A stretch of 64,000 nt of DNA from Cytidiella melzeri (lineage: Eukaryota > Basidiomycota > Agaricomycetes > Polyporales > Irpicaceae): positions 1 through 64,000 of the forward strand of contig JABYQR010000141.1 of the NCBI GenBank assembly GCA_022592445.1, read 5' to 3'. The first letter of the stretch is position 1. Each line of letters starts with the position of its first letter. Position numbers and translations under genes: made by a program. Under the pieces are notes generated by a model that worked only from the letters and a program-made list of their open reading frames with translations, made no database searches and was not told the origin of the DNA. Positions 15,944 to 25,061 of this stretch are shown here, piece after piece.

Positions 15944-16729
15944 ATGTCTTTCCAAACCCCTTTTCTTTCATACCCCAACTTCTCTTTTGGCCACGGCAGT
16001 GCCTTCATTCATTTTCTTTACAACTATGCTCGCCTTTCCACTTTCAACAGTTCTCCTACCGCCGATGATGCACCTGGTAGTGCTGCACATTTCCCCAACC
16101 TTTTATTCTCGTCTATGGCAGTCATCATGGAGTTATTTCGACATGTCATGGAGGCGTATGAAGATGATGAGGTCTACACCATCCAGATCAACACAGGAGA
16201 CTTCACACGGAATCGTACGTATCGGAGTCCCAGATGCCGTAGGGCCTTCTGTCGAATGGCGCATTTGCAGCTTGTCTGGGAGCACCCCAACCACGATGGC
16301 TTTATCGACCAATGGTTCAACATTCCTGACCCCATCAACCACGCTCGCACGTTTACACCCTCGCCAATCGTTGAATACACCACCATGCCCGGAGATCGAC
16401 CTGACTGGGCCAATGCTACCATTCAGGGTAGCACCCAGACGTTCCTCATGGTCTTCCGTCGACAACTTCCTCCTGTCTTTGGCAACCGAGCAGATGAACT
16501 GGACTGTGAAGGGCCATGGCTACGGGCAGTACGAGATCGAGAATTTCTCCGTGCTAGGACTATCCCCACTGCACGTCTCCCTCTTGAGTTAGCTGCCACC
16601 GCAGGTCAAACGCCCTCGTCAACGACGTCGTATGACTCCCCCTACTCCCACACCACCTCCAAGACCACCAGCTCCCACGCCTGCCAATGCTCCATTGACC
16701 AGACTGAGGACAGTGCCTGCCCTCGTTGA
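15944..16729 (+). CDS. Element G third downstream ORF, 261 aa, unknown
   Basis: ATG at 15944, on the pol strand, between the small membrane ORFs and the 3' LTR. The protein has an aromatic N-terminus, an acidic stretch (E-A-Y-E-D-D-E), a Cys/Arg segment (R-C-R-R-A-F-C-R) and a Trp-containing central part. Near 16590-16610 the frame may shift: the +1 frame continues as a basic patch (V-K-R-P-R-Q-R-R-R) and a Pro/Thr-rich acidic tail to TAA at 16815-16817, compositionally more natural than the listed end. I recognise no family. Length and position just before the polypurine tract argue for a real element-borne gene. Confidence 0.5.
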   Translation: MSFQTPFLSYPNFSFGHGSAFIHFLYNYARLSTFNSSPTADDAPGSAAHFPNLLFSSMAVIMELFRHVMEAYEDDEVYTIQINTGDFTRNRTYRSPRCRRAFCRMAHLQLVWEHPNHDGFIDQWFNIPDPINHARTFTPSPIVEYTTMPGDRPDWANATIQGSTQTFLMVFRRQLPPVFGNRADELDCEGPWLRAVRDREFLRARTIPTARLPLELAATAGQTPSSTTSYDSPYSHTTSKTTSSHACQCSIDQTEDSACPR

Positions 16730-16828
16730 AGACAATGATACCACACCGGAGTCTCCTCCTTCACCTCTGACTCCACTCAGTGACGACGATGCAACACTCG
16801 CAAACAACGAGTCTTAAAGGGGAGGTAA

Positions 16829-17942
16829 TGTTACAAACGGTCTTCACACCCTATTATTTCTCTTTACTTCTTCGACTATCTTGATAACTAGCTATCTTCT
16901 TTACCATTGCCTTGACGATCCGACTCGTCCTTCCTCCATCATCCCCTAACCCACCTCGCCTCCGTTCAACACGGACTATTATGTCATCAGTTGTGTCCCT
17001 ATGTCCATTCAAACCTCGGACTTAACTCCGATTGGTTACCACACTGGGTAACCACGGCCCAATTTCCGGTGGAAAAACATGAGAAATACGTGAGAAAAAA
17101 TGGCGATTTTACGGTACCTTTTTGTAGCAGAAATAGCGCTGAAAAACACTGAATATTTCATCTTGTTTTTCTTGTGAGCGAATGGATGAAAAAGTGGCTT
17201 TTTTCTCAATGCGTTTTTCCGGCCTTTTGGTGACGCTCCGTTTAGGCGTCACCAAAAGGCCGGAAAAACGCATTGAGAAAAAAGCCACTTTTTCATCCAT
17301 TCGCTCACAAGAAAAACAAGATGAAATATTCAGTGTTTTTCAGCGCTATTTCTGCTACAAAAAGGTACCGTAAAATCGCCATTTTTTCTCACGTATTTCT
17401 CATGTTTTTCCACCGGAAATTGGGCCGTGGTTACCCAGTGCCATTGCCTTGGTGCAACCCTCGGCCTTTCCATACCTCCGTTACCACTCCATCGGGTCCA
17501 ACTCCACCTATCCCCTGTTTCGGATCCAACTCCGTCTATCCCCTGTTTCGGGTTCAACCCCTTCTCTATTGATCTCTGCCTCATGTTTCATCTTCCTATT
17601 GTTCCTTGTTTCCGCACCTTGACGGTCTTTTCTCTCATTGGCTTTCCAGAGCAGTGGCTGTTCTCTGTGTATTGTTCTTCTTTTCTGTTTCTCCGATTCG
17701 CTACCACTACCTCGGACTGGTCCAAAAGTAGTTAGGTCAACATGTATAAATAGCCGCTAGACATGGGGCTAGAACCTCAGTCTATCCACTTCGTATCAAT
17801 ATTCCTTCTATCAAACCATCATCTGTCTGCCACTGTGCTTGACAGCGACCGCGCGGCCTAGACCATCATCAGACCTTGAGTGTAGCTACACCAAGGGGTT
17901 CTGACTTGACAACTTGTCCCTTGACGATAGTCGGTCTTAACA
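16829..17942 (+). repeat. 3' LTR of element G, carrying a foldback insertion
   Basis: TGTTACAAACGG... to CTTAACA, 1114 bp. Removing the 399-bp foldback element with its 3-bp duplication and the ~30-bp internal duplication gives the 682-bp length of the 5' LTR. Confidence 0.92.
17042..17440. mobile_element. 399-bp foldback element (long perfect palindrome), CACTG termini
   Basis: Starts CACTGGGTAACC and ends with its reverse complement GGTTACCCAGTG. The two 195-nt arms pair almost perfectly around a 9-nt loop centred at 17241. It is flanked by the 3-bp duplication CCA (17039-17041, 17441-17443), and the 5' LTR shows the empty site (GGTTACCATTGCC). CACTG ends and a 3-bp duplication point to a non-autonomous CACTA-like element (inference). 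It encodes nothing; the symmetric ORFs over it are artefacts of the palindrome. Confidence 0.9.
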
Positions 17943-18253
17943 GCTTTGGCCATAGACTGAGACCAAAACACTACTGGGTGCCGTTGTCCATCCTCTAGTT
18001 TCTGCAGTAGAACTCCTTTTAGTTGCAAAGCCAGATGCATCAACTTCAATACGTGTGGGGCAATTGGGTTCCCATGTGACTAGAATAGGTTCCTGAGTGA
18101 ACGCATCTTTGAGCTTCTGAAAGGTGTTCTGCTGTGCTTCTCCCCACTTCCAAGGTTAGTCCTTCTTGGTGAGATTGTGGAGGGGACGAGTATGCCGTGA
18201 AAAGTGCTTGGTGAAGCGTTGGTAGAAGTTGGCAAATCCAATGAAGCCGCGTA
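17943..18253 (-). pseudogene. pol: B1 RT/RNase H fragment beyond element G
   Basis: Continues B1 after the GCTTT duplication. The minus strand encodes the RT end and RNase H start (I-G-F-A-N-F-Y-Q-R-F, then E-V-D-A-S-G-F-A-T-G-type sequence), matching B2 at about 25450-25770. It contains stops and is cut at 18254 by a plus-oriented B LTR. Confidence 0.85.
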
Positions 18254-18934
18254 TGACATGGATGGCCCAACAGAGACCGGATTTTTCCAACATTGTCACA
18301 AGTTTACAGCATTAGACGCCTATCTAGAGTGCTTATTTTCCGGCTAGCAGTGTTACCGGACCTAACCCTAACCCGGGTCACGTGACATCCTGCCTTATTC
18401 ATCAATAGTCCAGACCTAAACCCTAGACTCAATCTGGAGCGGTTCCAGATCAACCTAGGCTATTGTTCTATTGTTCCCCTTCCATTGTTAGGGATTCCCC
18501 AGGGATTTCCCCAGTCTTTATCATCCTATTTTCTTCCGTTTATTGTCTTTTGTCTATTGTTAGGGATTCCCCAGGGATTCCCCCAGTTTCTATTGTTCTA
18601 TTGTTCCTGATTCCATTGTTCTATTGTCTATTGTTCTAGTTCTATTGTTCTATGTACCCTGGTCTCTGATAGTTACTCTGGTCCCTGATATTTACCCTGG
18701 TCCGTTATTGTTGTATTGTTACCTCAGTCCCACAGTTACTCCAGTCCCTAGTGTGGGAACTGGTGCACAGACCACCCAGACACAGTATATATAGTACCCC
18801 TTACCCTTCCTGGTTCTGCATCTTGACCTCTTTGTCATTTGCACTGCCAGGTGAGTTACTCAATGTAACCTAGTATAAGGCTGATATTGACTTCGCCATT
18901 TGCACTGCCAGTATCCGGCCTCTGTGCCTGCTCG
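18254..18934 (+). repeat. B-type LTR, plus strand, truncated at its 3' end
   Basis: Begins TGACATGGATGGCCC inside B1 RT coding and matches the B2 LTR (22796-23504) in the opposite orientation. It carries many CTATTGTTC motifs and a TATATATAG box at about 18785. It stops at about 18934, where repeat X2 begins, before its expected ...CGACA end. No internal region of its own follows. Confidence 0.8.
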
Positions 18935-20270
18935 TTGAAACACTGTGGTACGCTCCGAAACTAATTACAACCCCAAAGACAACACTACCAACCACGAAGT
19001 GGCAATAGAAGTGTAAGGGCGTGGGAGTGCGGTAGTGTGAAAGTGTTCGAGGTGGTCTTTAGAGTCCTAGTTTACCTGTGCTGCCAAAGAGCGACAAGGT
19101 TTGTGATAAAGGTTTTGTTTAAATTGAGCTAGGAGGGTAAGATACCACGCGTATCACGGGCAAAGGGGATAGGCGGGGCAGTGAAAGTGAAAGAGGTTTA
19201 GCGCAGCGCAAAGAGAACACGTGCAAGATGCCGCGGCTTGTAGTAAAGACGACGCGCGGAAAGATGCGGAGGGTGAACGTGGACACAGTACAAATCTCAA
19301 ACACAAAACGCGGTCGCTAATGAAGATGAAAGTAGTCGCTGTAAAACGTGGGCGCAGTGAAAGTGAACGCAGTAAGCTCGATGCAGTGAAGGTAAAACGC
19401 AGATGCAATAACGCAGTAAAATAATGCAGGTAAGAAATAGACGCAGTGCAATGAAACCAGAAGAGTCACAAACAGAAGATGAACTATTGGGGCGCGAGAC
19501 GCAGCGTAAGGCTATATAGGATCGCAGTCAATTTGACTCGATAGACTGTTCGCGGGGGCGATAGTGCAGAACAACACCTCCCGAGCGGCGGTGCGTGTTG
19601 CAAGCAAATGTGTGGCCAACGACGACGTTTGTGGAGCTCGTGAGATTGAACTGTACAAGTTCGGACTTGTGGTTCTCGCCTTCAAAATCCGGCGAAAGCC
19701 AACGATCTGGGTGCAGCGTGTGCGGGCGATTGCAGTCGAGCGGAACGAAAGGTCCTGAGCGCAGGGGAATTGGGTGGTCGCTCTCAGTGTCGCAATAAGA
19801 GCAGTTGTCAAGCGAGTCCGCAACGGAGGTGATGGACGACGCTGGCAAGGGTGATTTAGGAGTGGATCTCTCAGGGGAGACCGTAGGCGCTACTGAGGGT
19901 TCAGGCGGCGGCGTAGGTGCGGGGATAATAGGGTAACGGCGAAGAACCTTGCGGCGCGGGCGGTATGGGCAGCGACCGTCTGGTAAGTGGGGAACTGTTG
20001 GACAGTAATGGCAAACACGAGGCGGTCTGTCAATGGTAGGTGCAGCGGACATAAACGTAGAGAAAGACGCAATGAAGCAACGCAGGAGATGCTACAGCTT
20101 TCGACATGAAGAGACTCCCTCAACGCGAGCACAAGGTGGGAAGGAACTCTGAGAACTGGGGCCGGGATTGATTGATTTCTACACAGTACAGGCAACACCT
20201 TTTATATACCTAAGCCCCTCTCCTAAACCTTTCCTTCTTTGTCCTAAACCCAAACGCGAGAGCAAGGAAA
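18935..20270 (-). repeat. Repeat X, copy 2 (X2)
   Basis: Inverted second copy of X. Its 3' end (CGTTGAAACACTG on plus) abuts the truncated B LTR. Its 5' end abuts CACTG and then the LTR end of element H at 20276, so H may have inserted into X. The TATA box is at 20201-20210 and the ORF at 19528-20052. It is diverged from X1 by both substitutions and indels outside the ORF. Confidence 0.75.
19528..20052 (-). CDS. Repeat X ORF, copy 2
   Basis: 174 residues from ATG (20050-20052), uninterrupted. It keeps C-H-Y-C ... G-R-C-P-Y-R-P, the Pro-rich linker, N-C-S-Y-C-D and the C-terminal block seen in copy 1. The only length change is a single codon in an Arg/Pro stretch. Both copies being open after about 15 percent protein divergence is the main evidence that the protein is functional. 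Function is unknown; see the X1 entry. Confidence 0.65.
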   Translation of the reverse strand: MSAAPTIDRPPRVCHYCPTVPHLPDGRCPYRPRRKVLRRYPIIPAPTPPPEPSVAPTVSPERSTPKSPLPASSITSVADSLDNCSYCDTESDHPIPLRSGPFVPLDCNRPHTLHPDRWLSPDFEGENHKSELVQFNLTSSTNVVVGHTFACNTHRRSGGVVLHYRPREQSIESN

Positions 20271-20275
20271 CACTG

Positions 20276-21000
20276 TGTAACAGTTAGGTTACTACTCACC
20301 AAGTAAGTTGATAAACTGGGGGGAGTTGATGGAGATAGAGAGTAAGAGATGTGGTGAGCGAAGTACTGTGAGGTACTGAGTAGTCCTAGTTTAACAGAGT
20401 GGATAAGACTGAGGGGATATGCCCTCAGGAGTGCCTCTATATATACATGAAGGGGAGGACCCCAGGTACTACCCTAAGACCCCTGATACCTACATGAGTA
20501 AGCGAAGTAATCTACCTTACTAAGCATGCCCTATGCCCTAGTGGTGCCGCTTCAATAATCAACCAATAGCAATTGTCCCCATGACCTGACCCCATGACCC
20601 AGTCCCAAGGCTAGACTTGTTCTAGATTGTTCTAAGACAAGGCTAGACTTTTCCAGAAGGTTCTAAGAACTATGACATCATCTAATGGAATGTTCTATAC
20701 TATGACATCATAGTTCCAGCATGTTCCACAAGGTTCCAGAGAGTTCTATCATGTGATACACAGATAAGGAAAGGAGCGCATCAGCGCATCAGAGACAAGG
20801 AGCGCATCAGCGCATCAATTGATAGGCACTGAGAATAAGCGCCGGAATAAGTGCCTGATAAGCGCCTGATAAGCGCCAGATAAGCGCCTAAATAGACGCA
20901 GGATAAGCACTGAATAAGCGCTTGACAAGCGCTTAAATATTCCCAATAATACCGTTGCCTCGTAAAGCAAGTCTTGTAGAAACATTGAAAATCTGTGACA
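20276..21000 (-). repeat. 3' LTR of element H
   Basis: Minus strand TGTCACAGATTTTC to CTGTTACA, 725 bp. A TATA box (TATATATAG, minus, about 20447-20456) is present. The U3 part at 20826-20935 is a degenerate array of ATAAGCGCC-type units, next to a tandem pair of AAGGAGCGCATCAGCGCATCA (20773-20817). Confidence 0.8.
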
Positions 21001-21058
21001 TTACCCCCCCCCTTCTTGCTTTGAACTCCGTGCAAAGAGTTTTGAACGAACACCTTGG

Positions 21059-22795
21059 TCATTGAGTCCACTTTTTCACCATTGTCAAGAGGGTGCCTAA
21101 GCAGTTCCGAGTGACTCTAGCGGCTTCTACCGACATCCCTGACAGGGTTATCACCTCATTGGCTGATGGTAGTCTAGTCCGTACCCTCCTCGGTTGCGTC
21201 ATTGGATCGTGAATGATCCTTGGTGTGTTGTTCGTAACTTTATACACAGTAGATTGTAGCTGAGCAAATAGCTCGGGGATGATTGTCATAGAATTTCTTG
21301 ATCGCTTCTTGAGCGTGCGTGATGTTTTCTACAGGTTCCCACGTGTTGTCTTTCGGTCCGTAGCCTTTCCAGCGTATGTAATACAGAAGCTTTTTGGCAC
21401 GACCTGTACGTCTTGACTTGAGAATCTTCTCGACTTTGTATTCTTCTTCTCCGTCGATGATATCTGGCGGAGGCATCTCCAGCTTTTGGCCTTCGAATTC
21501 AGGTTCGTTGTATGGTACCAACTTGCTTGCATGGAATACAGGATGTATCCTTGGTGAACGTTCTGGCCATTCCAGTCTGAATGTGACCGGCAAGAGCTTT
21601 TCAGCAATCTTGAATGGGCCATAGTACTTGGCTGACAGCTTATGTCCAGATTTTTGGTAGTCTCTCAGATCTAGCATGACCTGATCGCCTTCATTGAAGG
21701 GGACCTTCTGGACGTGCTTGTCGTAGTACCATTTCATGCGTTCAGCCGCAAGTTGTAATGCCGCTTTAGCATGCTCTTGAGCTTGCAAGCGGTTCCACAT
21801 GATGTCATTCATGTCAGACCTTTTCAGGTCCTTAGTGAGCGTCGGACCAGCTCTAGGGTGTCTGCTGTATTCGAGGTAGAAAGGCGAGTGCTTAGTTCCC
21901 TCGTGCGCTGCATTGTTGTATGCGAACTCAGCCGAGCTGAGCAATCTAGCCCAGTCGTCATGTAGTTGATCGACGTAACAACGCAGGTACTGTTCGAGCG
22001 TTTGATTAACTCGTTCAGTTTGACCATCAGTTTGCGGATGATATGCAGTAGTCATTGTAGATTCTATCCCTAGCATTTTACACCATTCCTGGAATAAATC
22101 TGCTGCAAATTGTGGACCTCGGTCGGAAATGATTTGCAAAGGTAACCCATGAAGGGTCCAGACTCTCTCATAGAGTAGAGCTGCAAGATCTTTTGCCGAG
22201 AACTCGTTTACAATAGGGAAGAAGTGCGCCCTTTTAGTAAGGCGGTCTACGACTACGCAGATAGCATTGAAGCCATCAGACTCCATTAACTGAGTAATCA
22301 AGTCGACAGTCATGATATCCCATGGTTTGGCCGGAAACGGATTAGGGATGAGTGGTCCGTAAGGCTGTTGCGGACAAGTCTTCATCCGCTGACATGTGTC
22401 ACAGCCTGTCACGTATTTCTTGACATCAGTGGTTAAACCTGGCCACCAGTAGTTTCTCGAGATCAGTTTGTACGTTTTCCATCTGCCAGGATGTCCGGCA
22501 GAAGGTAGATTGTGATGCATCTGGATGATTTGGCGTCTCAGATCAACTGATCTTTGGGGATGTAGACTTTTCCACGGTATAGAAGTAATCTGTTCTCAAA
22601 ATTCCATTCCTCTAGTGATTTCTTGAACTCCCTAGGACCAGAGTTAAGTAACTGCTGATAGTCCTTGGTAACTTCGTCGTTCATGAGTGCTTCCTTAACC
22701 CGTCTTAGGATTTCATCATTGTTGATAGGCGAGTCATAAGAGTTTTCAATAGCAGAGATGGCAAAAAACTCGGGTTTAAGGAGAATTTTGTCCTC
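21059..22795 (-). pseudogene. pol: Element H pol: integrase and chromodomain
   Basis: The longest piece (21240-22520) starts inside the integrase zinc domain (A-G-H-P-G-R-W, C-D-T-C). It has the full catalytic triad context (V-D-L-I-T-Q, I-S-D-R-G-P-Q-F, Q-T-E-R-V-N-Q-T-L-E), a GPY/F-type block (Y-G-P-F-K-I) and a chromodomain (Y-K-V-E-K-I-L, I-R-W-K-G-Y-G, W-E-P-V). Upstream, the RNase H-integrase linker (22541-22795) is one frame off because of an indel near 22540. At the C-terminus the frame listed stops at 21240, while another frame runs on to 21059, so a second indel may lie near 21285. It is clearly a different family from B, C and G. Confidence 0.85.
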
Positions 22796-23504
22796 TGTCG
22801 CGGAGCGACTGCTGCTAGACTGATAAACCCTAAACAAGGGTAGAGGGGATGTGGTGTGAAAGTAGAAGGGGATCTCCAACAATGAGAACGAGGTCAAAGT
22901 TGATGATAAGCAGGCAAGCAGGCACAAAGGCCGGATACTAGCAGTGCAAATGACAGAGTTAATAGGGTATGATACTTAAGTTACATGTAGTAACTCACCT
23001 AGCAGTGCAAATGACAGAGAGGTCAAGATGCAGAGCTAGGAAGGGTAAGGGCTACTATATATACTGTGGCTGGGTGGTCTGTGTGCAAGTTCCCACACTA
23101 GGGACTGGAGTAACTGTGGGGCTGGAGTAACAATAGAACAATAAGGGACCAGGGTAACTGTCAAGGACCGGGGTACATAGAACAATAGAGCTAGAACAAT
23201 AGAACAATAGAACAATAGGATAGGAACAATAGAACAATAGAAACTGGGGGAATCCCTGGGGAATCCCTATCAATGGAAGAGGAACAATAGAACAATAGCC
23301 TAGGTTGATCTGGAACCGCTCCAGATTGAGTCTAGGGTTTGGGTCTGGACTATTGATAAATAAGGCAGGATGTCACGTGACCCGGGTTAGGGTGAGGTCC
23401 GGTAACACTCCTAGCCGGAAAATAAGCACTCTAGCTAGGCGCCTAAGGCTGTAAACTTGTGACAATGTTGGAAAAATCCGGTCTCTGTTGGACTATCCAC
23501 GTCA
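22796..23504 (-). repeat. 3' LTR of B2
   Basis: 709 bp, minus strand TGACGTGGATAGTCC to TCCGCGACA. TATATATAG box at about 23055 (minus). Rich in GAACAATAG on the plus strand (23160-23300), the same octamer-like motif that recurs in C LTRs. Confidence 0.85.
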
Positions 23505-23600
23505 TTACCCCCCTCCTAAAATTCATCGCCTCAATGAACTAAGACCACGGACTCTACCATCTGCCCACTCGAGGTCAGATGCAATAGCTTCTGTGATGTT

Positions 23601-25061
23601 CTACAACGGTTTCCAAGGAATGGAGTCGAAGAGTGCTTTGGGCAATTTCTGAGGTGCGTTGGTATGTCTGGCGTGGAACTCTGCAACGCTCTCTTTCGCA
23701 TTGGTCAAATTTACTGCAGGTTCCCACGTTACATCGCCTTCTCCATAGCCTTTCCATTTGACTAGGTACTGCATTTGTTTCCGGTAGACCCGACTATCTA
23801 GGATCTTCTCGACTTCATAGACTTGTTGATCATCTACTATGATCGGTGCTGGTGATTCTGGTATGAGGCCGTTTACTTCGTTTCCTCGATACGGAGATAG
23901 CCATTCAACGGTGATGTTGTTCTGAATACAATATCCGGATTTGGGTTTGATCCGATACGTATGTTCACCAGTTTTCTGAAGAACTGTGAATGGACCAAGC
24001 TCTCTAGGCCCTAGCTTGTCAGACTGCTGATGTACTTTGACGTTCTTGGGAGACAACCACACAAGGTCTCCTTCCTTGAAGACTGGAGTAGCTCTGCAGG
24101 TGTGTCTGAAAGCTTTGGCCATCTTTTCCTTAGATAGATGCGAGGCAGCTTCTGCTTCTGCCCAAACCTGTCTGAGCTTTCCTAGACGTGCATCTAGATT
24201 TGGCATTCGGCTGTGACGTCCAACTGGTATGGTGAAATCCGGTAAGTACCCGTACATGACTTCAAACGGAGCATGCTGCGTAGATGAGCTGATATGAGAG
24301 TTGATGGTGAATTCAGCCACTGGCATGTATTCTGCCCAATCATCTTGTTGTTGGTCAACAAAGAGTCGTAGAATCTTTTTTACCTCTTGATTGGTTCTTT
24401 CTGTTTGACCATTGGCCTGAGGGTGGTAGGCGGTAGTCATAGCGCCAGTGATGCCTAGCCGTTTGTACAACGCTTGCATGACACGAGCTGCAAACTGGGG
24501 TCCTCTGTTGGATATAAACTGTTGGGGAATGCCGTGGAGCCTGAACACCTCTTTGATGTGAAGGTTGGCTATTCCGTCCGCTGTAACAGTAGACTGAATT
24601 GGGATTACATGTGTTTGCTTGCTGTACAAGTCTGTGTACACGGCAATCATGTCAAAACCGTTACTGCGTGGGAGTGGTCCTACTAAGTATACACCAACCA
24701 CCTGCCAAGGTCCGTCTGGTACTTCGATGGGCTGTATTGGGGCAACCGGGTGCTGTGCTGGCTTGGTTCGCTGACATTTGTCACATCCGAGGACATATTG
24801 TTCTACAAATGATGCCATGCGAGGCCACCAATAGTGTCGTGTAACTAGTTCTAGGGTTGCATGTTTGCCGGGATGTCCTGCTGGTAACGCATCATGGCAT
24901 CGTCGTACAATCTCCCTGCGGACTTCTTGATCCTTTGGAATGTACAGCTTCCCTTTGTAGTACACCAGCCCATTGTCTTCTTCCCACTCAAGTCCACCAT
25001 CAGTCAACTTTTGGGGTCCATCCTTCCTAAGTTTGGCTAGTCCCTGGACTACCTCTGCTTC
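23601..25061 (-). CDS. pol: B2 Pol C-terminal part: integrase and chromodomain
   Basis: Follows the TGA at 25062-25064 in the same frame. The zinc domain has A-G-H-P-G-K-H ... C-D-K-C. The core has V-G-V-Y-L-V-G-P-L (the usual first catalytic Asp in V-D-L-V is Tyr here), I-S-N-R-G-P-Q-F (second Asp changed to Asn) and Y-H-P-Q-A-N-G-Q-T-E. A GPF block and a chromodomain (E-K-I-L-D-S-R, V-K-W-K-G-Y-G, W-E-P-A) follow. Both substituted Asp positions mean the integrase would be inactive. The stop at 23601 is earlier than in B1 because of one inserted base. Confidence 0.88.
   Translation of the reverse strand, partial: EAEVVQGLAKLRKDGPQKLTDGGLEWEEDNGLVYYKGKLYIPKDQEVRREIVRRCHDALPAGHPGKHATLELVTRHYWWPRMASFVEQYVLGCDKCQRTKPAQHPVAPIQPIEVPDGPWQVVGVYLVGPLPRSNGFDMIAVYTDLYSKQTHVIPIQSTVTADGIANLHIKEVFRLHGIPQQFISNRGPQFAARVMQALYKRLGITGAMTTAYHPQANGQTERTNQEVKKILRLFVDQQQDDWAEYMPVAEFTINSHISSSTQHAPFEVMYGYLPDFTIPVGRHSRMPNLDARLGKLRQVWAEAEAASHLSKEKMAKAFRHTCRATPVFKEGDLVWLSPKNVKVHQQSDKLGPRELGPFTVLQKTGEHTYRIKPKSGYCIQNNITVEWLSPYRGNEVNGLIPESPAPIIVDDQQVYEVEKILDSRVYRKQMQYLVKWKGYGEGDVTWEPAVNLTNAKESVAEFHARHTNAPQKLPKALFDSIPWKPL

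Larger units (their letters stand above)
6713..17942 (+). mobile_element. Element G: complete Ty3/gypsy element with extra 3' ORFs
   Basis: The LTRs start TGTTAC and end CTTAACA, and the insertion is flanked by the 5-bp direct repeat GCTTT (6708-6712 and 17943-17947) inside the RNase H/RT coding of B1. Order: LTR, gag, pol (protease, RT, RNase H, integrase, chromodomain), three small downstream ORFs, polypurine tract AAAGGGGAGG (about 16817-16826), LTR. Repeat X1 interrupts pol near 10230-12060, a SINE-like piece sits at 12486-12614 and a foldback element lies in the 3' LTR. The LTRs are otherwise nearly identical, so G is one of the youngest insertions. Confidence 0.95.
20276..22795 (-). mobile_element. 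Element H (third Ty3/gypsy family), 3' part only
   Basis: Minus-strand integrase with chromodomain, polypurine tract (G9-10, plus 21004-21013) and 3' LTR 20276-21000. The 5' part is missing: B2 begins at 22796 with its LTR end exactly against H pol coding, so B2 inserted into H. The far side of that insertion is lost where C1 truncates B2. Confidence 0.85.

Noticed and set aside
17109..17373. Two near-identical 63-codon ORFs on opposite strands
   Set aside because: They are the same sequence read from the two arms of the foldback palindrome; nothing indicates coding.
18779..23300. CRISPR-like arrays from the GAACAATAG runs
   Set aside because: Irregular spacing, no unique spacers, and the runs are inside retrotransposon LTRs of a eukaryote.
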